DNA of 64,000 nt from Puteibacter caeruleilacunae (GTDB lineage Bacteria; Bacteroidota; Bacteroidia; Bacteroidales; Prolixibacteraceae), in NCBI GenBank assembly GCA_005217565.1, contig SJCO01000017.1, positions 1 to 64,000 of the forward strand, in the 5' to 3' direction. The notes beneath the pieces are model-generated. The model ran no database searches, had not been told where the DNA came from, and worked only from the letters and a program-made list of their open reading frames with translations. Positions 10,138-18,453 of the stretch are shown piece after piece; the stretch's first letter is position 1, and each line of letters starts with the position of its first letter. Both the position numbers and the translations under genes were made by a program.

Positions 10138-11667
10138 ATGACTAAGATGATATATGTAATGGACACCACGTTGCGCGATGGAGAACAAACAACCGGTGTT
10201 TCATTTACAGAAGCGGAGAAACTGGGAATGGCAAAATTGTTGCTTGAGGAGGTCAAAGTTGATCGCCTGGAGGTAGCTTCTGCCAGGGTGTCGAATGGAG
10301 AGTTTCGTGCAACGCAAAAAATCATGGACTGGGCCAAAAGTAAAGGCTGTCTGGAAAAAGTAGAGGTTTTAGGTTTTGTTGATGGCAAAATCTCTATTGA
10401 CTGGATTACTGATACGGGAGGTAAGGTGATTAACCTTTTGTGTAAAGGTTCTTATAAGCATGTTACGGAACAATTGAAGAAGAGTCCCGAACAACATGTA
10501 ACTGATATTAAAGAGTCGCTGGCTTACGCAAAGGAAAAGGGAATAGGCGTTAACATCTATCTAGAAGATTGGTCTAACGGGATGAGAAATTCCGAGGACT
10601 ATGTATATTTCATGGTCGACCAGTTGAAAGATGAATATGTAAATCGAATTATGCTTCCTGATACGTTGGGTATTCTGGATCCAAATCAGACCTTCGACTT
10701 TTGTTCGAGGATGAAAAAGCGTTATCCAGATGTTTGTTTCGATTTTCATGCACATAATGACTATGACCTTGCTGTAGCAAATGTATTTGAAGCCATTAAA
10801 GCCGGGATCGATTGTGTACACACAACCGTAAATGGTTTAGGAGAGAGAGCTGGTAATGCACCACTTTCAAGTGTTGTGGCAACGGTGATCGACCATTTGA
10901 AAATGCAGATGTCGGTAAACGAATCTAAGTTGAATAAAGTTAGTCGACTAGCAGAGACATTTTCAGGCATACGTATCCCTACAAATAAACCACTAATTGG
11001 AGAATTCGTTTTTACTCAGTGTAGTGGTGTTCACGCCGATGGTGACAATAAAAATAACCTCTATTTTAATGATTTAATCCCAGAGCGATTTGGTAGAAAA
11101 CGTAAATATGCCCTGGGAAAAACTTCAGGTAAGGCGAATATTAAAAAGAACCTGGAAGAACTAGGTTTAACGCTTGATGCGAAGGATTTAAAACGAGTTA
11201 CAGAAAAGATCATTGAATTAGGAGATCTGAAGGAGACTGTTACCATTGAAGATCTTCCTTATATTGTATCTGATGTATTGAAGAGTCAGTCGATAGAAGA
11301 AAATATCAAGATCAATAACTTTATCCTTTCCCATGCCAAAGGAATGCATCCGAGTGCAACAGTGAGTCTTCAAATTGGAGAAGAAAGCTATGAGGCACAT
11401 GCATCAGGCGATGGTCAGTATGACGCTTTTATGAATTCATTGAAGAAGATTTACTTCAACCTGAATAAACCTTTCCCACAGCTGGTTGATTATTATGTGT
11501 CGATTCCTCCGGGAGGAAGAACTGATGCGCTTGTTGAAACGGTTATTACCTGGCGTATCAATAAGGAGTTCAAGACAAGAGGTTTGGATACCGACCAGAC
11601 AGTTGCTGCAATTATTGCAACAGAGAAGATGCTGAACATCATGGAGAATGAGTTTAGTGCAATTTAA
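10138..11667 (+). CDS. cimA: (R)-Citramalate synthase-like enzyme (second LeuA-family synthase)
   Basis: This 509-aa DRE-TIM synthase with a C-terminal LeuA-type regulatory domain would join acetyl-CoA and pyruvate to citramalate, the entry to the threonine-independent isoleucine route. The evidence is remembered similarity to the characterised Leptospira CimA throughout: LRDGEQTTGVSF, VDRLEVASARVSNGE, VLGFVDGK, YLEDWSNGMRNS, HAHNDYDLAVAN, VHADGDNKNNLY, RFGRKRKYALGK, and IPPGGRTDALVET near the end. LeuA at 6512 lacks these. LeuCD and LeuB encoded on either side could carry citramalate on to 2-oxobutyrate. Specificity is inferred; such proteins are often labelled simply as isopropylmalate synthases. 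Confidence 0.78.
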   Translation: MTKMIYVMDTTLRDGEQTTGVSFTEAEKLGMAKLLLEEVKVDRLEVASARVSNGEFRATQKIMDWAKSKGCLEKVEVLGFVDGKISIDWITDTGGKVINLLCKGSYKHVTEQLKKSPEQHVTDIKESLAYAKEKGIGVNIYLEDWSNGMRNSEDYVYFMVDQLKDEYVNRIMLPDTLGILDPNQTFDFCSRMKKRYPDVCFDFHAHNDYDLAVANVFEAIKAGIDCVHTTVNGLGERAGNAPLSSVVATVIDHLKMQMSVNESKLNKVSRLAETFSGIRIPTNKPLIGEFVFTQCSGVHADGDNKNNLYFNDLIPERFGRKRKYALGKTSGKANIKKNLEELGLTLDAKDLKRVTEKIIELGDLKETVTIEDLPYIVSDVLKSQSIEENIKINNFILSHAKGMHPSATVSLQIGEESYEAHASGDGQYDAFMNSLKKIYFNLNKPFPQLVDYYVSIPPGGRTDALVETVITWRINKEFKTRGLDTDQTVAAIIATEKMLNIMENEFSAI

Positions 11668-11705
11668 GTTAGAATAATAGAAAAATAAAATATAAAGGAT
11701 TTATC

Positions 11706-12776
11706 ATGAAATTGAATATTGCAGTACTTCCAGGGGATGGTATCGGACCAGAGATCGTGGATGAAGCATTGAAAGTAACTAAAGCAGTTGCTAGTAAATT
11801 TGGACATGAGTTGTCATATGAATTTGGATTAACAGGAGCAAGTGCAATTGATCAGGTTGGAGAACCTTATCCAGAAGATACTCATCAGTTATGTATGAAT
11901 TCTGATGCAGTATTATTTGGAGCTATTGGAGATCCTAAATTTGATAACAACCCAAAGGCTAAGGTTCGTCCGGAACAAGGTTTGTTAGCAATGCGTAAGA
12001 AGTTGGGATTGTATGCTAATATTCGTCCTTTGACAATCTTTAAATCTTTATTGGACAAATCTCCTTTGAAGACTGAGTTGGTTGATGGAGCTGACTTTGT
12101 ATGTATTAGAGAGTTAACTGGTGGTATCTATTTTGGTCGTCCACAAGGACGTGCAGAAGATGGAAATACTGCTTATGATACTTGTGTGTATACAAGAGAA
12201 GAGATTGAGCGTATTTTGAAATTAGGATTTGAGTTTGCAGGTAAGCGTCGCAAGAAGCTAACAGTTGTTGATAAAGCAAATGTATTATGTACTTCTCGTT
12301 TGTGGAGAGAGATTGCTCAAGAGATGGCACCTCAATATCCAGATATTGAATTGGAGTACATGTTTGTTGATAATGCTGCAATGCAAATTATCCAGTGGCC
12401 TAAGAAATTTGATGTAATGGTTACTGAGAATATGTTTGGTGATATCCTAACTGATGAAGCAAGTGTGATTAGTGGTTCATTAGGATTACTTCCTTCAGCT
12501 TCGATTGGTATTCATACTTCTGTATTTGAACCAATTCACGGATCTTATCCTCAGGCTGCAGGTAAAAATATTGCCAATCCAAATGCTACAATTCTTTCAG
12601 CTGCAATGATGTTCGAATATGCTTTCAATTTGAAAGAGGAGGCAGCATTGATTCGTGCGGCAGTTGAGCAGTCGATCGAAGAAGGTGTTGTGACTGAAGA
12701 TCTTGCGGGAGAAGGTAAAGCTTGTTCTACATCTGAAATTGGTGATTGGGTTGTAGATTATATTGAAAAGAACTAG
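11706..12776 (+). CDS. leuB: 3-Isopropylmalate dehydrogenase
   Basis: LeuB oxidatively decarboxylates 3-isopropylmalate to 2-oxoisocaproate with NAD+, and likely also 3-methylmalate in the citramalate route. At 356 aa it is full length. Signatures are [14 protein letters not shown] at the N-terminus, [22 protein letters not shown] and the [12 protein letters not shown] metal/substrate block, with [15 protein letters not shown] near the cofactor site. It is the last gene of the ilv-leu run. A long non-coding segment with strong secondary structure follows. Confidence 0.96.
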   Translation: MKLNIAVLPGDGIGPEIVDEALKVTKAVASKFGHELSYEFGLTGASAIDQVGEPYPEDTHQLCMNSDAVLFGAIGDPKFDNNPKAKVRPEQGLLAMRKKLGLYANIRPLTIFKSLLDKSPLKTELVDGADFVCIRELTGGIYFGRPQGRAEDGNTAYDTCVYTREEIERILKLGFEFAGKRRKKLTVVDKANVLCTSRLWREIAQEMAPQYPDIELEYMFVDNAAMQIIQWPKKFDVMVTENMFGDILTDEASVISGSLGLLPSASIGIHTSVFEPIHGSYPQAAGKNIANPNATILSAAMMFEYAFNLKEEAALIRAAVEQSIEEGVVTEDLAGEGKACSTSEIGDWVVDYIEKN

Positions 12777-12799
12777 TTCAAACTAGCCTGTATTATTCA

Positions 12800-13059
12800 T
12801 GCGTTTAGTTAAGTGCATATACGACTTGAAAGACCTGCCGATGTAGTTTCCTACTTCAAAGGGATTTCAAGGATGTAGATGTGCTGAAATAAACGCACTT
12901 TAGGAAATTTTTGAAGAAAAGTTCATTGTCTCACAGGTCTAAACAATTCCCTGGATAACAACATGTTTATGATTTATCTTCAAAAATTTATGAATATGCA
13001 GGCTAGATATGAAATGATCTCCTTTGGGAGATAACGGGTGTCTTTTTTTAAAGACACCC
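12800..13059 (+). ncRNA. Candidate structured RNA or leader between leuB and ilvA
   Basis: About 380 bases between leuB and ilvA hold no gene but several long helices. An outer stem pairs 12800-12807 (TGCGTTTA) with 12890-12897. Inside it, 12825-12831 (CTTGAAA) pairs with 12865-12871, and a small hairpin GTAG-TTTC-CTAC sits at 12843-12854. A second domain has a perfect 13-bp stem, 12905-12917 with 12977-12989, enclosing TTGT/ACAA and CAGG/CCTG helices. Then come ATCTCC/GGAGAT near 13018 and a terminator-like hairpin at 13036-13059. I do not recognise it as a known riboswitch, T-box, 6S RNA or tmRNA. It could be an ilvA leader or a separate RNA. Confidence 0.45.
13036..13059 (+). terminator. 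Terminator-like hairpin upstream of ilvA
   Basis: A 10-bp perfect stem, GGGTGTCTTT (13036-13045) with AAAGACACCC (13050-13059), loop of four T, followed by a mixed T-rich tract. It ends about 98 bases before ilvA. It may end the leuB transcript, or be the expression platform of the structured leader upstream. Confidence 0.6.
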
Positions 13060-13157
13060 TCTGTTGTTTCTTAGAATATCGTTATTGGGAGGTTGCGATA
13101 TGCTGAGAAACACGAACAGAACCTAAGGAATAAATGATGCTGTAATTGAAGATAGAA

Positions 13158-14423
13158 ATGGAAGAAGACAATAAAGGATATTTTCCTGCGCTGAAGGATA
13201 TTGCACAGGCAAAACTAACCCTGAATTCGGTAATACAGTCAACACCAATGACTCCGAATTTGAATCTTTCCGCGAAGTATGATGCCAATGTACTTTTAAA
13301 GCGAGAGGACCTGCTTGTGGTTAGGTCTTATAAGCTTCGTGGAGCTTATAATAAAATAAAGAACATCCCTGAAGAGCAGTTGAAAAATGGCATCGTATGT
13401 GCTAGTGCTGGAAATCATGCACAAGGAGTGGCCTATTCATGTCAGAAGTTAGGTATCCAGGGCAAGATTTATATGCCAACTACTACCCCTAAACAGAAGA
13501 TCAACCAGGTAAAGATGTTTGGGAAGGAATTTGTTGAGGTTATTTTGCATGGTGATACCTACGATGCGGCCTGCACAATGGCAAAAGAGGATTGTGAAAA
13601 GAATAAGAAAGCATTTATTCATCCTTTTGATGATCAGCAAATTATTGAGGGCCAGGCGACTGTTGGATTGGAGATTTTACAGGATTCGAAACAACCTGTT
13701 GATTATATCTTTATACCTATTGGTGGAGGTGGATTAATTTCTGGCGTTGGGAGCTACTTTAAGCAGATGAGTCCAGATACTAAGATTATAGGTGTTGAAC
13801 CTGCAGGAGCTCCTTCAATGAAAATCTCTTTGGAGAAAGGTGAATTAGTTGAGCTTGATGATATCGATAAATTTGTTGATGGTGCAGCTGTTCAGCGTGT
13901 TGGTGAGATAAACTTTGAGATTTGTAAACATGTTGTGGATGACATTGTAACAGTTCCTGAAGGTAAAATCTGTACAAAGATTCTTGAGCTATACAATTTA
14001 GATGCAATTGTTGTGGAACCAGCAGGGGCCTTATCAATTGCCGCATTAGATTATTATGCCGATAAGATCAAAGGTAAGAATGTAGTGTGTATTGTTAGTG
14101 GTAGCAATAATGATATTACACGTACAGAGGAGATCAAAGAACGTTCACTGTTATATGAAGGTTTAAAGCACTATTTCATTGTAAGATTCCCGCAGCGATC
14201 GGGCGCTTTACGTGACTTTGTTGATAAAGTACTTGGACCGAATGATGATGTAACGCATTTTGAGTATTCTAAAAAGACCAACAGGGAGAAGGGGCCTGCT
14301 GTGATAGGAGTGGAGCTTCAGAATAAAGATGATTTCGACGGATTGGTTGAGCGAATGGTCGAAAATGGATTTGTGTATACTTATTTGAATGAGAAACCAG
14401 ATTTATTCCAGTTTCTAGTTTAA
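13158..14423 (+). CDS. ilvA: Threonine dehydratase (biosynthetic, short form)
   Basis: IlvA is a PLP enzyme that deaminates threonine to 2-oxobutyrate for isoleucine synthesis. The product is 421 aa from ATG 13158. A TTG four codons earlier is possible but not needed. The PLP lysine lies in RSYKLRGAYNKI, the phosphate-binding glycine loop is GGGGLISGVG, and ASAGNHAQGVAYS is typical. A single ACT-like domain occupies roughly residues 340-421, as in short IlvA forms, so feedback control by isoleucine is plausible. It is separated from leuB by the structured region and followed by a terminator at 14446. Confidence 0.93.
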   Translation: MEEDNKGYFPALKDIAQAKLTLNSVIQSTPMTPNLNLSAKYDANVLLKREDLLVVRSYKLRGAYNKIKNIPEEQLKNGIVCASAGNHAQGVAYSCQKLGIQGKIYMPTTTPKQKINQVKMFGKEFVEVILHGDTYDAACTMAKEDCEKNKKAFIHPFDDQQIIEGQATVGLEILQDSKQPVDYIFIPIGGGGLISGVGSYFKQMSPDTKIIGVEPAGAPSMKISLEKGELVELDDIDKFVDGAAVQRVGEINFEICKHVVDDIVTVPEGKICTKILELYNLDAIVVEPAGALSIAALDYYADKIKGKNVVCIVSGSNNDITRTEEIKERSLLYEGLKHYFIVRFPQRSGALRDFVDKVLGPNDDVTHFEYSKKTNREKGPAVIGVELQNKDDFDGLVERMVENGFVYTYLNEKPDLFQFLV

Positions 14424-14445
14424 ATTGAACCAAATATCAATATAT

Positions 14446-14481
14446 AAAAAGAGGCTATCCTTTATTTAGGTAGCCTCTTTA
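14446..14481. terminator. Bidirectional terminator between ilvA and the acyl-CoA synthetase
   Basis: The stem AAAGAGGCTA with TAGCCTCTTT encloses a 13-base loop, with A-rich sequence on the left and T-rich sequence on the right. It can therefore stop transcription from both converging genes. Confidence 0.8.
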
Positions 14482-14498
14482 TATATTGTATGATTCGT

Positions 14499-16559
14499 TT
14501 ATTTTTCAATACGGATTCTAGCGTCTACTGATAGAATTTTACTTCCTTTAGCCAATAATGGATTGATATCGATCTCTTTGATTTCAGTGGCAAATCTTAG
14601 GAGAGAGGATAGGCGTACCAGAATCTCAGCAAAATACCTCTGATCAACTGCAGGATTGCCTCTGTAACCTTTGATGATTCGATATGATCGTAACGATCTG
14701 ATCATTGAATAGGCTTCGTTCATCGTCAGTGGAGCAAGACCAGAGGTAACATCTTTAAGCACTTCAACAAATATACCTCCCAGACCTGTTAACATTACGT
14801 GTCCGAATTTTGGTTCATATTTGGCTCCAATGAATAACTCTGTACCTTCTGCCATCTCTGCCATCAACACACCCGTAGCATCCTGAATCTGGATGAGTCT
14901 GTTGAATTCTGCTTTAACCTGTTCTTCGCTGTTGACATTTAACACTACTCCACCAACATCTGTTTTGTGAACCGGACCAACAACCTTCATCACCAATGGA
15001 AATCCGATTTCATTGGCAGCCTGTGATGCCTCAAGTTCATTGGCAACAACAAGTTCCTTTACCATTGGTATCTGAGCTGCTTTGAATAATTGGTGAATGA
15101 CTTGTGGTGATTGATACCCGTCATTACAGCTATCAATAACTCTTCGTATTTCCGTAACATTTACGCCTTCAAGAATAATCTTCTCTTCCGAGGGTTTCGG
15201 AGTGTAGTATACCTTAGTTAAGGCTCTTCCTAGCAAAACCTCATCAGGGAAATTAACATTTCCACGCCCCAGGAAGTAGGCTAAATCTTTCTTCACATTG
15301 ATTACAGAAGGAAGAATAGGATAGATTGGTTTCTTGCAAGTATGCATCTTTTCATTCAAGACCTTGTAGACATCTCTTACTGGAAATAAACCAGGACTGC
15401 CAAAAATAACTGCCATTCCATCGATTTCATCAAAGTCACTTTCACAGGCATCAATAATATCTCCAAGTTGTTCGGCCGTTCCGGTTGCAAGAAAATCAAT
15501 TGGATTCTCAACAGAAGAGCCAGGAAAAAGTTTTTCCTTTAGCGCTGTCTTTGCAGCTGAATCTTTTATTTCAGGAATTTTTAAACCTCCAGCTTCCAAT
15601 GCATCGGTTAACATGACTGCTGGTCCGCCTGCATGTGTAATGATTGCCATATTTCTTCCTTGCAATTCTTTACACATAAAAACACAAGCAACTGTAGTTA
15701 ATTCTTCTCGTCCATAGCATCTTACGATCCCAGCTTTACGGAATAGTGCTTCAACGGCTGAATCAGAACTAGCCAATGCTCCTGTATGAGATGATGCTGC
15801 TCTACTACCAGCCTGTGAACTTCCAGCTTTTACAGCCGCAATTTTACAGCCCTTGCGAATTAACGAAGATGAATGTTTTAATAGTTTATCTGGATTATTG
15901 ATGTTCTCAATGTACATTAACTTAACAGATGAGCTAGTCTCAGGATCATAAGTTTCATCCCAGTATTCTAATACCTCTTCAACTCCTAATTGAGCACTAT
16001 TGCCCACCGAAAAGACACTGGAGAAGTGCAATCCTTTAGGAATGCCAGATTCCATGATGAAGACTGCTGTTGCTCCTGAACCTGAAACAAAATCAGCTCC
16101 TTTGCTTTCTAAGGTTGGAACAGGTGTTGTAAAAACACTTGCATGTTCCTGAGTAATGATACCAATACAATTAGGGCCAATCAAACTTCCACCAACCTGA
16201 TTCACTTTATCAACAATGCGTTGTTCTAAAGCGGCACCTTCTTCATCTTCTTCGCTAAAACCTGCTGAGATAATGATAAAACCACGCGTGCCTTTTTCGT
16301 CGGCTAATACATCGATAGTATCAGGGCAATATTTAGCGGCAATAGCTAAAACTGCTAAATCAACTTGTGGTAGCTCATCTACACTTTTATAACTTTTTAT
16401 CCCTTGAACTTCGTCCTCTTTGGGATTAATGGCATAAAGTTCTCCCGCATAGTTATGATCTATGAGGTTCTTTAAGAGTTTACCACCTGGTTTGGATGTA
16501 TTGTTAGAAGCTCCGATTACTACTATGCTTTTTGGGCGTAACAGTTTTTCAGAAATCAT
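14499..16559 (-). CDS. Acetate/acyl-CoA ligase (ADP-forming), fused alpha-beta
   Basis: This enzyme family interconverts acyl-CoA, ADP and phosphate with acid, CoA and ATP, giving ATP during fermentation of sugars or amino acids. The 686-aa protein has the alpha part first: a CoA-binding Rossmann fold starting LRPKSIVVIGASNN, then a ligase-CoA domain with SSHTGALASSDSA carrying the active-site His. The beta ATP-grasp domain is at the C-terminus with HKTDVGGV, the second phospho-His region. ATG at 16559 is chosen over the TTG at 16586 because that TTG lies within a promoter -7 element (16584-16591). Substrate preference cannot be read from the sequence. Confidence 0.88.
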   Translation of the reverse strand: MISEKLLRPKSIVVIGASNNTSKPGGKLLKNLIDHNYAGELYAINPKEDEVQGIKSYKSVDELPQVDLAVLAIAAKYCPDTIDVLADEKGTRGFIIISAGFSEEDEEGAALEQRIVDKVNQVGGSLIGPNCIGIITQEHASVFTTPVPTLESKGADFVSGSGATAVFIMESGIPKGLHFSSVFSVGNSAQLGVEEVLEYWDETYDPETSSSVKLMYIENINNPDKLLKHSSSLIRKGCKIAAVKAGSSQAGSRAASSHTGALASSDSAVEALFRKAGIVRCYGREELTTVACVFMCKELQGRNMAIITHAGGPAVMLTDALEAGGLKIPEIKDSAAKTALKEKLFPGSSVENPIDFLATGTAEQLGDIIDACESDFDEIDGMAVIFGSPGLFPVRDVYKVLNEKMHTCKKPIYPILPSVINVKKDLAYFLGRGNVNFPDEVLLGRALTKVYYTPKPSEEKIILEGVNVTEIRRVIDSCNDGYQSPQVIHQLFKAAQIPMVKELVVANELEASQAANEIGFPLVMKVVGPVHKTDVGGVVLNVNSEEQVKAEFNRLIQIQDATGVLMAEMAEGTELFIGAKYEPKFGHVMLTGLGGIFVEVLKDVTSGLAPLTMNEAYSMIRSLRSYRIIKGYRGNPAVDQRYFAEILVRLSSLLRFATEIKEIDINPLLAKGSKILSVDARIRIEK

Positions 16560-16583
16560 ATCTTTGTCTTTTTTAGTTTGAAA

Positions 16584-16611
16584 CAAATTTAGTAATTACG
16601 TAATAGGCAAA
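16584..16611 (-). promoter_or_regulatory. Promoter of the ADP-forming acyl-CoA synthetase
   Basis: On the minus strand TTTG (16611-16608), a 16-base spacer and TAAATTTG (16591-16584) fit the Bacteroidota consensus with a short spacer. It sits just upstream of ATG 16559. Confidence 0.4.
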
Positions 16612-16712
16612 ACTGATCTTTTTACGGATTAGGTATATTGTTGAACAGGATAGGTTATTTTTATGGTTACAGTTTGATAGAAATGACCCATTTTAGTATT
16701 TAAATTATAAGT

Positions 16713-17522
16713 ATGGCAAATCTTTCAGAGCAAAAAATACTCGCTTATGTGAATCATGAGTCTGATTATCAGGATGTAGTTGAATATGCTGCATATGTGG
16801 CTAAATGTTTTGATAAGGATTTGTGTTTATTTAATGTTGCTAAGAGTAAAACCGAAAAAGCCCAAAAGAGTTCAGGGTTGTATGTAATCAAGGAAAAAAT
16901 GGAAGAACGCTTTCCAAAGATTCGGACAAGCGTGCTTGTGATTACAGGAAGTTTGGAGAGCAGTATGGAAATGCTTGCTGATGCTTATGATGCTGTATTA
17001 ATGGTTGTGAATCGCCAGTATTATGGAGACGTAGTCAATGGATTCAGGGAATCAGGATTCCCATTTTTGTTTGTAAATGGAGTTGGGAGTGCGGAAGAGC
17101 GATTCGAGCAAGTTTATCTTCCAATTGATTTTAGACGTGAAAGTAAAGAGGCTAGTATATGGGCCAGTTATTTTGGTCGATTCTGTAATTCATCAGTCTC
17201 GGTATTTGGCGCAAATGAAAAATATAGCGAAGAGAAGAAAAAAGTACACAGCAATATAAGTAGTGTACGGCAGCTGTTTGGGCAGTTTTCATTTCCTGTG
17301 CGATATGCAATAGGTAAAACCAGTAGCTGGGGGATTCAAAAGGAATCATTGATAGCTGCGAAAGAATTAAACAATTCGCTTTTTATTATGGTTGGTAGTC
17401 ACTATAATTCTCCTTTCGATTATCTTATTGGTACTCCCGAAAAACGAATTCTCAGACGTAGTGCAGATGTACCTGTATTATGTATTAATCCTCGAAAAGA
17501 TATGTACTTATTATGTGATTGA
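16713..17522 (+). CDS. Universal stress protein, two-domain
   Basis: The 269-aa protein looks like two tandem Usp (adenine-nucleotide alpha-hydrolase-like) domains. The first spans about residues 8-130 (KILAYVNHESDYQDVVEYAAYVAKCF) and the second 135-265 (VYLPIDFRRESKEASIWASYFG). The end has the family-like RILRRSADVPVLCINP, while the ATP-binding G-x2-G-x9-G pattern is poorly kept. It is divergent from the acyl-CoA synthetase with a 150-nt gap. A stress or energy-limitation role is inferred from the family only. Confidence 0.75.
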   Translation: MANLSEQKILAYVNHESDYQDVVEYAAYVAKCFDKDLCLFNVAKSKTEKAQKSSGLYVIKEKMEERFPKIRTSVLVITGSLESSMEMLADAYDAVLMVVNRQYYGDVVNGFRESGFPFLFVNGVGSAEERFEQVYLPIDFRRESKEASIWASYFGRFCNSSVSVFGANEKYSEEKKKVHSNISSVRQLFGQFSFPVRYAIGKTSSWGIQKESLIAAKELNNSLFIMVGSHYNSPFDYLIGTPEKRILRRSADVPVLCINPRKDMYLLCD

Positions 17523-17649
17523 TCCTCTTAGTATTTTTTGTTCACCGATTTTATCCGTTATATAACATATTTATTTATGTATCTTTTTTAACGATTTCGC
17601 GCTAAAAGAAAGAGACAACTAGAGGGTAAATCTTTTAAAAATCGGTACT

Positions 17650-17880
17650 ATGAAACGGAAATACATGTTTATTTTGGCGTTCGTTGCAGCCGTGGTTGCT
17701 GCTTTGATAGTGAGCACTGATTCCTCTGTAAAAATTGACCTTTCTTTTTTCGAAGAAGAAGCCGATTTTGATATTCCTATTGAGGAATGGATGTATAGTG
17801 ATTTTTATTTTTCATCAACTACTGCTGATGCAACTATGGAAATAGAGGAGTGGATGACAGATGAGAAGTATTGGAAATAA
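17650..17880 (+). CDS. Small membrane-anchored or secreted acidic protein, unknown
   Basis: The 76-aa protein has an N-terminal hydrophobic segment (residues 4-22, KYMFILAFVAAVVAALIVS) that is either a signal peptide or an anchor. A strongly acidic tail follows, containing two similar EEWM-centred stretches (PIEEWMYSD and EIEEWMTDE). I do not recognise the family. A strong terminator follows 20 nt downstream, which supports it as a real monocistronic gene. Confidence 0.6.
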   Translation: MKRKYMFILAFVAAVVAALIVSTDSSVKIDLSFFEEEADFDIPIEEWMYSDFYFSSTTADATMEIEEWMTDEKYWK

Positions 17881-17900
17881 AACATTCAAAAAACTGTAAA

Positions 17901-17927
17901 ACGGGTATCTAGATACCCGTTTTTTTT
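17901..17927 (+). terminator. Terminator of the small membrane protein gene
   Basis: A palindromic 20-base stem, ACGGGTATCT (17901-17910) with AGATACCCGT (17911-17920), followed by a run of T to 17927. Confidence 0.85.
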
Positions 17928-17985
17928 GCTTTTTACCCCTGTGTTGACCGTTAAATACCCCAATAATTTACCTGAGCCTCTTTAC

Positions 17986-18097
17986 TTTGCACATGTATTT
18001 AAGAAACGTTATACACGATTAGATATTACCGGGAAAAATAAACGGTACCTATGGAAGCATACAGGGTGGCCCTCTCAATCCACCCTGTCTTTTTTTT
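17986..18097 (+). ncRNA. Candidate small RNA ending in an orphan terminator
   Basis: A strong terminator, ACAGGGTGG (18061-18069) with CCACCCTGT (18080-18088) followed by eight or more T, has no gene in front of it, because the previous gene already has its own terminator at 17901-17927. Upstream are a possible -33 TTTG at 17986-17989, a weak -7-like TATACACG from 18010, and a small stem TACCG/CGGTA around 18027-18047. A transcript of roughly 70-80 nt is plausible. The 573-base gap (17881-18453) contains nothing else recognisable apart from the DPP11 terminator. Confidence 0.35.
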
Positions 18098-18409
18098 ATA
18101 AAGCTTACTATTCTGCAGTTTCTTTACCGCTGGAATTTGCTCACAAAAGATTTCCAAACAAAAGTATTCTTTGAAGATTAGATATATTGTTGAAGTGATA
18201 AGATATGTCGTTTTTTATCCTCACGTGGATGGTAATCTAATGACCGATATTGCTCAAACGAATCACTGTTTTCAGAGTGACGTATAATATTGCATTTGGG
18301 TAGATAGAAAAATAGGTGCGATAGGATTGAGAATTGTAACTGAAGAAAGTATTGGGGACTATCAATGAAAAATCAAGGAAGAGTGAGTAATTGGGAAGAA
18401 GTATATTTT

Positions 18410-18447
18410 ACCCAAGGATCATGAGAATCAAATCATGATCCTTGGGT
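18410..18447 (-). terminator. Terminator of the DPP11-like gene
   Basis: A perfect 15-bp stem, 18410-18424 with 18433-18447, with an 8-base loop. Reading on the minus strand it is followed by an AT-rich tract just after the stop codon of the peptidase gene. Confidence 0.8.
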
Positions 18448-18453
18448 GAAGTA

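Noticed and set aside
12801-13033. Two possible short leader peptides in the leuB-ilvA gap (from ATG 12799 and ATG 12963)
   Set aside because: Neither is enriched in Ile, Val, Leu or Thr, so a ribosome-stalling mechanism like that upstream of ilvD is not supported.
17926-18174. 82-codon plus-strand frame across the candidate small RNA
   Set aside because: It begins inside a terminator and runs through a second terminator hairpin; no protein features.
16626-18205. A near-identical 20-base stretch (GATTAG-x-TATATTGTTGAA) near 16626 and near 18174
   Set aside because: One pair of short AT-rich matches in 64 kb could be coincidence; no third copy or shared context seen.
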